DNA of 64,000 nucleotides from Triangularia verruculosa. Taxonomy: Eukaryota > Ascomycota > Sordariomycetes > Sordariales > Podosporaceae. Location: NCBI GenBank assembly GCA_033296885.1, contig MU863884.1, forward strand, positions 1 through 64,000. Direction: 5' to 3'. Positions 1 to 9,752 of the stretch are shown here, in pieces. How positions within the stretch are numbered: position 1 is the first letter of the stretch; every line of letters begins with the position of its first letter. A program made the position numbers and the translations under genes. The notes beneath the pieces were generated by a model, which searched no databases, was not told the origin of the DNA, and saw only the letters and a list, made by a program, of their open reading frames with translations.

Positions 1-514
1 AAATGGCTGTATTTCGTTGAGTTTTGATGTGTGGGTGGTGTTTGATGTGGTGGTGGGGGGGCATTTGCAGTACCAATTTTTTTGTCCACCGCGTGGGCCC
101 GTAGAAAGTGGTGGTGGTTTCTACAACCGGGGAGCACCGCTACAAACCCGCCAATAAGCGCTTTGAATTCGGGGTGCCTCAGGCTGCCAAGCCCACTTCT
201 GTACCGGCGAACTGCGGGTCAAAAAAGTTGCCATGGAAGCTTTTTGGTCGACTTGGAGCTTTGCAGAAGAATTACCAATCCAACCCACCTTCACCTTCTC
301 CTTCACTGTTCCAAGCGGTTGTTCTTGTTGTTTCACCTGCTTCTGCTGTTCTACAGTTTTTGTGAAAGAAAAAGAAAATCCGGTTTGACGTCATTCAACC
401 GCACAATTTGAGAAAGAAAAAAAGAAAAGTTGAAACACAGCAGCTATCTATACCTAGCTATAGGTTTTGGAGGGGTTAAAAAAGGAGCAAGAGAAGGTTA
501 AAGGGAACTTCAAG
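1..514. other. Left edge and mdj1 upstream region
   Basis: I see no supportable gene here. Bases 365-450 are A-rich and lead into the mdj1 start. Short open frames of about 85-110 codons overlap each other on both strands, show no family resemblance and mostly lack an ATG start. The 3' end of a gene lying to the left of the window cannot be excluded. Confidence 0.4.
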
Positions 515-2244
515 ATGAGCTCGAGCATACTGCCCAAGGCGGCGGCGAAAACGGCCGCGATTGTTCCGGTTAGGACGTTGACGAGTGCGCCGATATGTCG
601 CCGTCGCCAGCACTCGATCAGACCCAGCACTTCTTCTGCTGCTGCTGGGTATAGTACGGCAGCTGCGAGAGCTGGGGCGAGGTTGTCGAAGAGGGGGGCG
701 AGGTATGTGGTTGTTCAACCTAGGGTATGTTTTTTTTTCCCCTTCGCTCTCGCCAATTTCATGTTTCTTTTTGAACTAACGAGGATATTGGTATAGTCCT
801 TCCACACAACCCACCCCCGACTCGCTACGCCTAGGGACCCGTACGGCACTTTGGGTGTGTCGAAGAGTGCCTCCCAGTCCGACATCAAGAAGGCGTATTA
901 CGGTCTCGCGAAGAAGTTCCACCCGGACACGAACAAGGATCCAACCGCAAAGGACAAGTTCGCTGAGATTCAGAGCGCCTATGAGATTCTGAGTGACCCG
1001 AAGAAGAGGGAGCAGTTTGACCAGTTCGGTGCAGCTGGGTTTGATCCCTCTGGCCAACCTGGTCCCGGAGCTGGCGGGCACCCCTTTGGTCAGGGACATC
1101 CGTTTGGTGGTGGCTTTGGTGGTCAAGGCGGGTTCGGGTCCAACATCAACTTTGAGGATTTGTTTTCCTCGTTCATGGGCGGTGGAGGACCGTTTGGCGG
1201 TGGTAGAGGTGGTAGGGGGGGAGGTGGCCCGTTTCAGCAGCAGGAGATCATCCAGGGTGATGATATCGAGGTGCAGGTGAATGTATCCTTTATGGAGGCG
1301 GCGAAGGGGGCGAGCAAGACGATTAACATTCTGCCGCTGACGAGCTGTAAGACGTGCAGTGGTTCAGGGCTGAAGGAGGGGGCGCGGAAGGCGGCGTGTA
1401 AGGCTTGTGGGGGGTCGGGGACGAAGGTTCATATCGTGGGTGGTTTTCAGATGGCGAGTACGTGTGGAAGTTGTGGGGGGTCGGGAACTGCGATTCCGAA
1501 AGGGTCGGAGTGTAGATCTTGCGGGGGAGATGGAGTTACGAGGGAGAGGAGGAGTATCACGGTTGATATCCCGGGGGGTATTGAGGATGGTATGAGACTG
1601 AGGGTTAGTGGGGAGGGTGATGCGCCGGCGATGGGGAGGGCGAGCAGTGCGGATGCAAGGGGCCAGCAGGGTGATTTGTATGTGCTGGTGAGGGTGGCGA
1701 GGGATCCAAAGTTCACGAGGCAAGGGTCGGATATCCTTCACACGGCCACGATTCCACTGACGACGGCGTTGTTGGGTGGCGAGGTGGTTATTCCGACGCT
1801 GGAGGGGGATGCGAAGGTTAGGATTGGGACGGGGACGAACACGGGGGACAAGATGACTTTGGCCGGCAAGGGCATGCCAAAGCTGGGAGGGAGGAGAGGG
1901 GGGATGGGTGATTTGAAGGTGGAGTTTAGGGTCGCGATGCCGAAGTATTTGTCGGCGAACCAGAGGACGTTGATTGAGATGCTGGCGGATGAGATGGGCG
2001 ACAAGTCGGCGAAGCGGATTATGAATTTGCACAAGACGTGAGAGACCTCCTTTTTATCTTGTATGGATTTGGACAACTTGCTGAACCTGGATTTTTGTTG
2101 GTATTTAGGTCGGAAGGAAGTTCAGCAGAGTCGCACAAGGACGAGGGATTCCTCAAGTCGCTTTGGCACAATCTCACCAAGAACCCCGAACATATGCGCG
2201 AGAATGACGAGTCGAACAAGAAGGATGATTCCGAGAAGAAATAA
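515..2244 (+). CDS. mdj1: Mitochondrial DnaJ/Hsp40 co-chaperone Mdj1
   Basis: This is a type I J-protein that stimulates the ATPase of mitochondrial Hsp70 in matrix protein folding. The model has exons 515-724, 797-2037 and 2109-2244 (528 aa). Residues 1-70 are rich in Arg, Ser and Ala with almost no acidic residues, as in a mitochondrial presequence. The J domain starts near D84 and carries HPD at 112-114. A long Gly/Phe-rich region follows. Four CxxCxGxG-type zinc motifs lie between about C254 and G316 ([32 protein letters not shown]), then the C-terminal substrate-binding domain. The third exon is inferred: reading through at 2038 meets a stop, whereas splicing GTGAGA to the AG at 2107-2108 gives a hydrophilic K/E-rich tail containing [16 protein letters not shown] chose ATG 515 because the frame further upstream has no ATG. 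The family assignment is firm; the last intron slightly less so. Confidence 0.93.
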
Positions 2245-2716
2245 ACCACGAAAAAAACGATGACGAACTACAGACTACGAGCGGAAAATTGTACGATTAT
2301 GCTACGTTTTTCCCTTGTAAACTGTACCAACAAACTACGAACATATGATCGACCATATGATACCATCGGTTCTACCCAACATTTTGGACGGAATGATTGT
2401 ATTTTCCTCTGGTGTCGATAGAATAGGGCGGAGAAGTGAGGACAGGGAGAGGTAGAAGGTGGTAGGTGTGTTGAAAAATGGACATGGAGTTGTTTTGGCC
2501 TTTGCTTTTTTGCATGCATCGGAACGGTGTTAGCTTCGTGGCTTGCTTGGTCACCGAACGAAAGACTATGGATATTTTTCTAGTCTCTCGATCTATTGTA
2601 TATTATAAGTGTATTTTGGTGGGCGGGGAAAAGATGGGGAGGTAAACTGATTGTAGACAGACATCACAGACACACACACACATATACACCACACGTTATC
2701 ATATCCTTGATCTAAA

Positions 2717-2733
2717 AGAGAGAGAGAGAGAGA
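2717..2733. repeat. GA microsatellite
   Basis: An uninterrupted run of about eight AG dinucleotides, lying in the mdj1-glucoamylase intergenic region. Confidence 0.85.
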
Positions 2734-3672
2734 CAGCAATAAAGAACCACTCTGCATACCTACTACTATTTTTGGCGGAAAACGGAGGTGTGGAGTTTGA
2801 ACATACCTGTATGCATGTGTTCGTGGTGAGGATTGAGGTTGACCTTACCTAGGTACCTAAGTGCAGTGGTGACGGTGGCTCGGTCAATTTCTCGGGCGCT
2901 TGGGGGAGGGGGCGGACAGGCAGTCGGGGGAATCATGGATTTGAGTGAGGCCGAGGATGGTACTCCGGGAGCATGGCATGATTGATGGGCAGGGGAGGGG
3001 TTGGAAGTGAGAGCTGGGGGTGGTGAAGAACTTACAACACATGCATCAGATCTTGGACAACCATGCATTCGGACTTTAGAGTATGCGATCAAGACTGACG
3101 ACATCTGAACCATCAAACTGACAAGAACTTTATCTAGAACCTACCTAGCTGCACCAACCACAACATCGTCGACCGTTGTGCAAAGCAAGCCACAGAAAAC
3201 GATGGCGGGGTGAGTTCCCCACAACCGTTGCAACTTCCCCGGAGATATTACCCCAGAAATCAGGAAACCATCGCCGCCCCAGTTTGAGGAGGGGGGGATC
3301 TACCCGTTGACGGTTGTCGTCTTTTGAACTTTTGACCTTCTCTACGAGCTAAATCTGACCGTTGAATTCCACAGTTAAATCGGACCGCGCGGTGGCTTGG
3401 TGTCCGACCAAGATACTACCTAGGATATGACGAAGCAAGCCACCAGAGGTAAACAAATTTATACCTCGGCAAGTTGCGGTTTTCACGATCTTAGGGTGTA
3501 TTCTCGGGGTAGGTAGGTACTGGCGGACAGATACAACCCTACTAGGGCGCGGAAATCAGAGTTGTAATGCATCCCCGGCCGATGTGCTGTACACAACACC
3601 GCATTACATGCAGCCGAGTCCCGAATCCGGACTTGGTTTTGTTTGTGAAGGGCCGATATCGAAACAGCTTGT

Positions 3673-3673
<1 letters not shown>

Positions 3674-3703
<30 letters not shown>
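3674..3703. repeat. (TTG)10 microsatellite
   Basis: Ten perfect TTG units upstream of the glucoamylase gene. The minus strand reads as CAA repeats, which creates a polyglutamine run in a spurious short frame. Confidence 0.95.
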
Positions 3704-3768
3704 CTGGTGATGTTGCTTGACAGCATCTTGGATTTGTGGACTAGTAGTAGGTAGTATTACTAAAAGGG

Positions 3769-3779
3769 AAATATTTAAG
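3769..3779 (+). promoter_or_regulatory. Candidate TATA element of the glucoamylase gene
   Basis: The AT-rich stretch aaatatttaag lies about 107-117 bases before the proposed glucoamylase ATG, a plausible distance for a fungal core promoter. There is no independent evidence for a transcription start. Confidence 0.3.
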
Positions 3780-3885
3780 ATGAGGATCTTCCCCAACTCT
3801 TAAAGTATGAAAAGAAGGGGGCAGAGACCGTTTACCTCAAGTCTCCCGATCATTTCTTGTTCCAATTCAAATTTCAAGATTAAAG

Positions 3886-6104
3886 ATGCCTTCCATCTCT
3901 AACCTCGCGCTGGCTGGCCTTTTGGCCGCCGGTCAAGGTGCCAGCGCCTCCCTGATTGGAGCTGTCCAGTTGGAGAGGTTTATCAAGCAGGGTGAGAGAT
4001 TCTTTGTGTTGTGAGAGATTGAAAGGGAGGGGTGAGAAGGTGTTGCTGACTCGCATTGTGTGTTTGATACAGAGACCCCCATTGCTCTCCAGGGCATTCT
4101 TGATAACATTGGCCCCAACGGAGTCAAGGTCCCTGGTGCTGGCCGTGGTCTTGTGATTGCATCGCCGTCCAAGTCGAATCCTGATTGTGAGTTTTTTTTC
4201 TTCTACTTTACCGCCGCCAACGTGCGCTTGCATGGGATGTTGTCTAACATGAATAGACTTCTTCACCTGGTCTCGTGACGCGGCCTTGACTTTCAGGACT
4301 CTGATCGATGATTTCCTTTTTGGGAATAAGGGCCTTGAGCCGTTGATCAATGATTACATTTATGGTCAGGCTCGTCTCCAGACTGTTAGCAACCCGTCGG
4401 GAACGCTGTTGCCGAATGGGGCGGGTTTGGGGGAGCCGAAGTATATGGCTGATGGATCGAGGTACAACGGGAATTGGGGTCGACCTCAGAGGGATGGGCC
4501 GCCGTTGAGGGCTATTTCGTTGATCCAGTACTCGAATTACCTTGTCTCGAAGGGGCAGACGGATAGGGTGAGGGATGAGATTTGGCCGGTTATTGCGAAT
4601 GACTTGGCGTATGTTGGGCAGTACTGGTAAGACTTGACTCTATTTCTTCTGTTGGGGTAGGATGATGTTGTGTCCTCCGAATCCTGCCGGCATAGTATCT
4701 ATCATATGCAATAGGCTAGGATGACGGGGTGACAAGCAGGAAGGGAAACATGCAGCTTACCTCGACAACGTGGCCGCGTGACCTTTACTTTGGGGAACAC
4801 AAGGCTGACATTTTGCTATCAGGAATGCCACTGGCTTCGATCTCTGGGAGGAGGTTAACGGTGCTTCGTTCTTCACCACCCAAGCTCAGTACCGCTCCCT
4901 CGTCGAGGGCGCCACCCTGGCCAAGACCCTCGGCCTCCCCTGCACGGCCTGCTCCGAAGCTCCCCAGGTCCTCTGCCTCCTCCAGTCCTACTGGAACGGC
5001 AAGTTCATCACTGCCAACTTCATCCAAGGCTCGCACAACCGCCGCGGCGTCGACGCCAACACTGTCCTCGGCCCCCTTGTTGCCTTCGACCCAGCTGCCC
5101 CCTGCGACTCCCCCACCCTCCAGCCCTGCCACCCTCGCATGCTGGCCAACTTCAAGAACTTTGTCGATACCTTCCGTGACCCTGCCCTCTACCCAATCAA
5201 CAAGGGTATTCCCCAGAACAAGGGCATCGCCCTCGGTCGTTACCCCGAGGACATCTACTTCAACGGCAACCCCTGGTACCTCATCACCTTGGGGTCAGCC
5301 GAGTACCTCTACGCCACCATCGCCAGCTGGGAGAAATCCGGCAGCATCACCATCACCTCCACCTCCCTCCCCTTCTTCAAGGACCTCTACCCCCTCGGCC
5401 GCGTTGGAACCTTTGGCAAGCTTCATCCAGCATATCACATCATCAAGGGCCTCGTCAAGACCTACGCCGACTCCTTCGTCGCCGTGTCCCAGAAGTACAC
5501 CCCCGAGAATGGCATGATGGCCGAGCAATTCCTCAAGGTCGAGCCCTTCACCCCCATCTCCGCTGCCAACCTGACCTGGTCGTTCGCCTCCTTCGTCGGC
5601 ATGAACCACCGCCGCCAGGGCCACCTCCCCGCCTCGTGGGTTCCAAAGGACGTCGCCGTCCCCTCCACCTGCGTGGGTTCTTCGGTAAAGGGTACCTACG
5701 CCCCTGCTACCCAGGCTGGTGCTCCCAATGTTACCATCCCTTGCATTTCAAATGTGTTGTTCCAGCTTAATGCCAGCACGTACTACGGTGAGAACCTTTA
5801 CGTGGTTGGGAACTCGCCTACGCTGGGTAACTGGGACTTGGAGACGGCGTACCCGTTGATGAGCAGCAATTATACTGCTGAGCGGCCGCTGTGGTACGCA
5901 ACGATTCCGTTGGAGATGGAGGAGGGTGTGACTGAGCTGAGGTACAAGTATGCTAGACAGCAGGACTGCGGGCAGGAGTGGATTGTGGAAGAGGTGGAGA
6001 GGGTGCTGGAGGTGCCGGCTTGTGTCAAGGATGGGAGCGAGGAGGTGTTGGCGGAGAGGGATGAGGCTTTTGAGGGACCTGGAGGGTCTTCTGGGGGGTG
6101 CTGA
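3886..6104 (+). CDS. Secreted glucoamylase, GH15 with C-terminal CBM20
   Basis: Glucan 1,4-alpha-glucosidase releases glucose from the non-reducing ends of starch outside the cell. Exons are 3886-3991, 4073-4186, 4257-4626 and 4823-6104 (623 aa). A hydrophobic signal sequence covers about residues 1-21. GH15 motifs are YFFTWSRDAAL from residue 74, DLWEEVNG at 203-210 with the expected general acid E206, and GMMAEQF with the expected general base E431. A CBM20 starch-binding domain spans about 504-597 (FQLNASTYYGENLYVVG, LGNWD, PLWYATI, EW, ending VPAC). The link between domains is short (about 25 residues) rather than a long Ser/Thr-rich linker, and about 26 acidic/Gly residues ending in Cys follow the CBM20. 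The 196-nt third intron is unusually long for this window. Codons are C-ending through most of exon 4 and switch to G/T-ending codons at the CBM20. Family assignment is certain. Confidence 0.95.
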
Positions 6105-6454
6105 GCTATCCCGACTTGTGATGATTGCAATGCAAAGGAGAGGTGTGGATGAAAAAGTGTGTTGTATATATATAACATGGAAGTTTTTTTCGGTTGTTAG
6201 CGAAAGGTAGGCAGGTTGGGAAACAGCTGGTGTAGATATTGGCAGACGTATTTAGATTCAACTTGTACATATTCGAACCGTATCATAATTCCCCAGTTCT
6301 GAGACAAGTATTTATATCTGACTACCTTGGACAAGAAGAAATGGTATATATACCCAAAGCCTCAGAAATCTATCAAGCAACACAAAAACCACCACAACCG
6401 CTTGCTTGCCAGAAACAACACTCCCCACCCACCTCATTCCCACTTTCACACGAA
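6105..6454. other. Convergent intergenic region
   Basis: This is the 350-base region between the 3' ends of the glucoamylase gene (+) and the thioesterase gene (-). It is AT-rich and presumably holds both 3' UTRs. No gene is seen. Confidence 0.5.
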
Positions 6455-7061
6455 TCAAAGCTTCGCCTTTACAGGCGGATCGATATTCACCTTCCCGTGC
6501 TCACAAACCGCCAACACGGCCCCGTTATCCTTCCTCTTCATCACCCCCCTCAGCGTCGCAATCTTTGCCCCGATCTGCAAGATGTCGCACTCAATCAACA
6601 CCTCGGTCCCAACCGGCGCCGGACGCAGGTACGTCGTGTTCAGCGTCCTAGACACGCCCAAGTACTGCCAAAACCCGGGCTTGGCGACGAGAGCGGTGGC
6701 AGTGGAGGTGCAATAGTCAAAGAGAGTCGCCGTGCAGCCTCCGTGGAGGTTGTTGAGCCGGTTGCAGTGCTGGGGCTCGACGGTGAAGCTGAAGACGACG
6801 CTTGGATGGGGCTGGGAGTCAGAGGCGGAGACGAGTTTGAGGTTGGGGAAGAAGGAGTTGGTCCATTCCTGATGTTGTGTAAGTAAGGTACCTTAGGTAT
6901 GCTGCAGAAGGTTAGGGTTGGGTGGGGTGAGATGTTACCTCGTCTTCTTTGTTGGCTGCTTTTTGGGCAAAGATCTCGATGAGGGCTCTGACTCTTTCTT
7001 CGCCTTTGAGGGCGAGGTAATCTTGGGAGTGATCCCATGCGCCGCCTTTGTCTTTGCTCAT
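6455..7061 (-). CDS. Hotdog-fold acyl-CoA thioesterase with PTS1
   Basis: The protein resembles the PaaI/ACOT13 group, which hydrolyses acyl-CoA to free acid and CoA. Reading on the minus strand, exon 1 is 7061-6939 and exon 2 is 6868-6455, joined by a 70-nt intron with a GTAACA donor (178 aa). The signature HGGCTATLFDYCTSTA in exon 2 corresponds to the hotdog helix and its active-site loop; the following strands contain LGVSRTLNTTYLRP and GTEVLIECDILQIG, typical of the family. The last three residues are AKL, a standard variant of the peroxisomal targeting signal type 1, so a peroxisomal location is likely. The gene is divergent from PEX12 with 547 bases between the two start codons. The exact acyl substrate cannot be read from the sequence. 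Confidence 0.88.
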
Positions 7062-7608
7062 GGTGGTGAAAGTAGGGGGGTTGATAGCAAGCGTGGGTTA
7101 GGGTTTTGTAGGGCTGAGAGGGGGCCGTTGATGTCAATAACCGGCGACTGAGAACTGAGTGAAAAGACTGTAGGGGTGGATGTTATGTTTGAGTTACAGA
7201 CCAGATCCTCTGAATCTAGACTTTGAGGTAAGATCTAGACTGACATCTAAATAAAGACCAGGCATCCCACAGGCCCAGCACATGCAACGCTCCGGCTTAT
7301 CTGGGGCTTAAAAGGATATAGGATTCCCCCGCGTATTCCATGTTAGCCCCTGCTTTCAACTGTGGAGGTTACCCCAACCCGCCTGCGACGTCCGAACCTG
7401 GGGAAAAAACATGCCTCGGCAAGTCGCGTCAAGACCCCTGCCGCTACAGCTCTTAGCTTAAGCACCTTAACCGCACCAACCCTTGTCGGTGATCGCATTC
7501 CTATCCGTCGCAATTCAACTTATTATCATCTACACATTTGAAAACCACATGCGCCAACCATCGCCACTCCATTGACTTTCCCCTCACCACCAATCACAAA
7601 CACAAACA
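7062..7608. promoter_or_regulatory. Divergent promoter region, thioesterase / pex12
   Basis: These 547 bases separate the start codons of two divergent genes whose products both appear peroxisomal. They must hold both promoters and could be shared. No clear TATA box is visible, and I could not assign a specific regulator site such as a fatty-acid-responsive element with confidence. Confidence 0.45.
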
Positions 7609-8964
7609 ATGGAGTTCGTCACCGCCCTCCGCGGCTCCTTCGACTCGGGGAAACCCTCCCTCTTTGAGCTCCTCTCCGAACAACAACTCAACTCCCTCCT
7701 CCCCCCAACCCTCCGCTACCTTTTGACTCTTCTCACCCACCGCTACCCCCGGCACCTCCTCCGCGCCCTCAACTCCTTCGACGAGCTCTACGCTTTATTA
7801 TCTCTCATCATAGAACGCCACTACCTCCTCACCCGCGCCGGCTCCTTCACCGAGAACTTCTACGGCCTCAAACGCGAGCGCGCCCTCACCTCCGAAATCC
7901 CCCGCGCCTCCGCCCACGCACCCACCATCGTCCGCGAAACCCTCGCCCTCCGCACAAAAGACGTCTACAAAAACCTCTTCGTCATCGTCTTCATCCCCTA
8001 CCTCAAACGAAAACTAGACGAAGCCCACGAAGTCGACGCTCCCCGCTCCCTCCTCGGAGCAGCCTACAACTCCCCCCCACCCCCCACCGCCCCCCTCAAA
8101 GAAAAACTATCCTACTACTACAAACTCTTCCTCCGAAAATGCTACCCCACCATCAACATGGGCTACCACCTCTCCATCCTCGCCTTCTCCCTAGCCTACC
8201 TCTTCGACAACACCAAATACTCCTCCCCCTTCCTCTGGCTAATCGGCACCCGAATCCGGCGAATGGGCCCGGCAGATTACAAAGCCATTGAAGACATTGA
8301 AAAAATCCTCCCCGCCGACGGCACCGTTTCTCGCTCCCTATTCCAAAAACTTCTGTCCTCGTTGTCACTTGTTTTGCCTACAAGTATATTCGCCTTGAAG
8401 TTTCTAGAGTGGTGGTACGCCTCCGACTTTGCGAAGCAGCTATCCAGGAAAGCCTCCGAGTCCCTCCAACTACCACCACCAACAATCACCGGTCTTGCTG
8501 CTGCTCCTCCTCCCACCAAGAAATCGTCACAGCAACCCCCCCAGTCAGACGAGGAACCAACAGAGGAAGAGAAACTGGCGCAGTTGGCTGCCAGAGCACC
8601 GGTGGCGAGTTCTACATTGCTGCCTATTTTTACCGTGGCTGCTATTCCAAGACCAGAAGATGATAATGATGATGAGCAAAAAGAAAAAGAAAAAGGCAGC
8701 AGTAAGGTCGAGGTCGACGAGAGTCTATGTCCCATCTGTCAAGAGGAAATCACGACGCCGACGGCGTGCCAGACGGGCGTGGTCTACTGCTACAGCTGCA
8801 TTCACAAGTGGATTTCGGGGGGGCATTCCCACCAGGAGAGGTTTATGGAGCAGGTAGAAAAGATCACGGGAGCGAGGAAGTGGGAGAGCGGGCAGGGGAG
8901 GTGTGCCGTTACGGGCAGGAAGGTTTTCGGTGGTGTGGAAGGGCTGAGGAGGGTCATGGTTTAA
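7609..8964 (+). CDS. pex12: Peroxisome assembly protein 12 (peroxin-12)
   Basis: PEX12 is one of three RING peroxins (with PEX2 and PEX10) that form the membrane ubiquitin-ligase channel recycling the PTS1 receptor PEX5. This is a single exon of 451 aa with a standard fungal start (ACAATGG context). The N-terminal two thirds match the Pex2/Pex12 membrane domain: [30 protein letters not shown] and [23 protein letters not shown], followed by several hydrophobic helices. A low-complexity Pro/Ser/Glu stretch (about 290-365) precedes the C-terminal RING with C374, C377, C387, C394 and C397. The cysteine set is reduced, as expected for PEX12, whose RING holds one zinc. The 5' half is strongly C-ending in codon choice and the 3' half shifts to purine-rich codons. 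Identity is confident. Confidence 0.95.
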   Translation: MEFVTALRGSFDSGKPSLFELLSEQQLNSLLPPTLRYLLTLLTHRYPRHLLRALNSFDELYALLSLIIERHYLLTRAGSFTENFYGLKRERALTSEIPRASAHAPTIVRETLALRTKDVYKNLFVIVFIPYLKRKLDEAHEVDAPRSLLGAAYNSPPPPTAPLKEKLSYYYKLFLRKCYPTINMGYHLSILAFSLAYLFDNTKYSSPFLWLIGTRIRRMGPADYKAIEDIEKILPADGTVSRSLFQKLLSSLSLVLPTSIFALKFLEWWYASDFAKQLSRKASESLQLPPPTITGLAAAPPPTKKSSQQPPQSDEEPTEEEKLAQLAARAPVASSTLLPIFTVAAIPRPEDDNDDEQKEKEKGSSKVEVDESLCPICQEEITTPTACQTGVVYCYSCIHKWISGGHSHQERFMEQVEKITGARKWESGQGRCAVTGRKVFGGVEGLRRVMV

Positions 8965-9752
8965 AATTCATTCCTCTTTGTGTCTTCTTGTGATGATGAT
9001 GTGTTGATAATGATGGGGGTGTAAAGAGTGTGGATAATATTACGGGGGGGGGGTAGACTGTATAATTCATGTATTATGATATCTAGCGAGGCTGTTGAAA
9101 AAAGAAAAGTAATGAACTGGTGTGACATATATCAAGCACCAGAGCCATCTAATTCAAATAATAATAGAGTCTTATCAAGAAACAAGATATCACGGCATTA
9201 TCAACGTCTCACAAACTCCCCGCACAGTACCAAGCACAGCATACCTCCTGCACGTATCATGTCAAGACAAACAATCACACTCGCACACACAAACCTGTCT
9301 GTACCACTTCCCTCAGACAGAGACAATCACATCATCAGACACTGTGAGTAAAAGTTGAGCTAATTAATTTATTCCTATCTACAAATCAAGTCGTAGTAGT
9401 AGTTTTGGTCCGTGCCATGAGGTATCATTACTCTTGTGATCCCATCACAAAGTTCTCCTTTAGTAACACATAGAGAGGGGGGGGTGGCATCATCTGATGC
9501 TCGCTAAGAATGCAACCAACTCCTCTTACTCTGTCTGTGAGTCTATCATGACTCCTGTCCTCGTCTTTGATCCCTGGTCTTGTAATACCGATATAGAATC
9601 CGCGCCTGAATCTCCCATCATACATGTGAAAGCAAAAAAAAGCAAGGTTATAATAGATGCCTGCCAAACGCCGCAGCCCAATGCTAACTCCAGAGTGGAA
9701 TGTGAAAACACTCATTAGAAGAAGTGGAGAGTTGATATTCTCGATGATACTC
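8965..9752. other. Convergent intergenic region, pex12 / MFS gene
   Basis: This AT-rich region between two gene 3' ends has a G8 run at about 9044-9051, another at about 9476-9484 and many short direct repeats of TGATGA type. No gene is seen; overlapping small frames on both strands lack similarity to anything I know. Confidence 0.5.

Larger units (their letters stand above)
2245..3885. other. Intergenic region between mdj1 and the glucoamylase gene
   Basis: No gene is seen. The region holds the 3' flank of mdj1, short CA and GA repeats at about 2669-2733, a palindromic motif ttacctaggtacctaa near 2845, a (TTG)10 run at 3674-3703 and, nearest the next gene, an AT-rich element atatttaa at 3771-3778 that could act as a TATA box about 110 bases before the glucoamylase ATG. 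A 116-codon minus-strand frame at 2766-3116 has no recognisable similarity. Confidence 0.5.

Noticed and set aside
2766..3116. 116-codon minus-strand frame with an internal GTAAGT that could be a splice donor
   Set aside because: No downstream exon gives a recognisable or extended protein, and the sequence is Pro/Ser low complexity.
4729..5517. 262-codon Pro/Ser-rich frame inside the glucoamylase gene
   Set aside because: It is an alternative frame over glucoamylase exon 4 caused by C-ending codons. The glucoamylase frame has all catalytic motifs.
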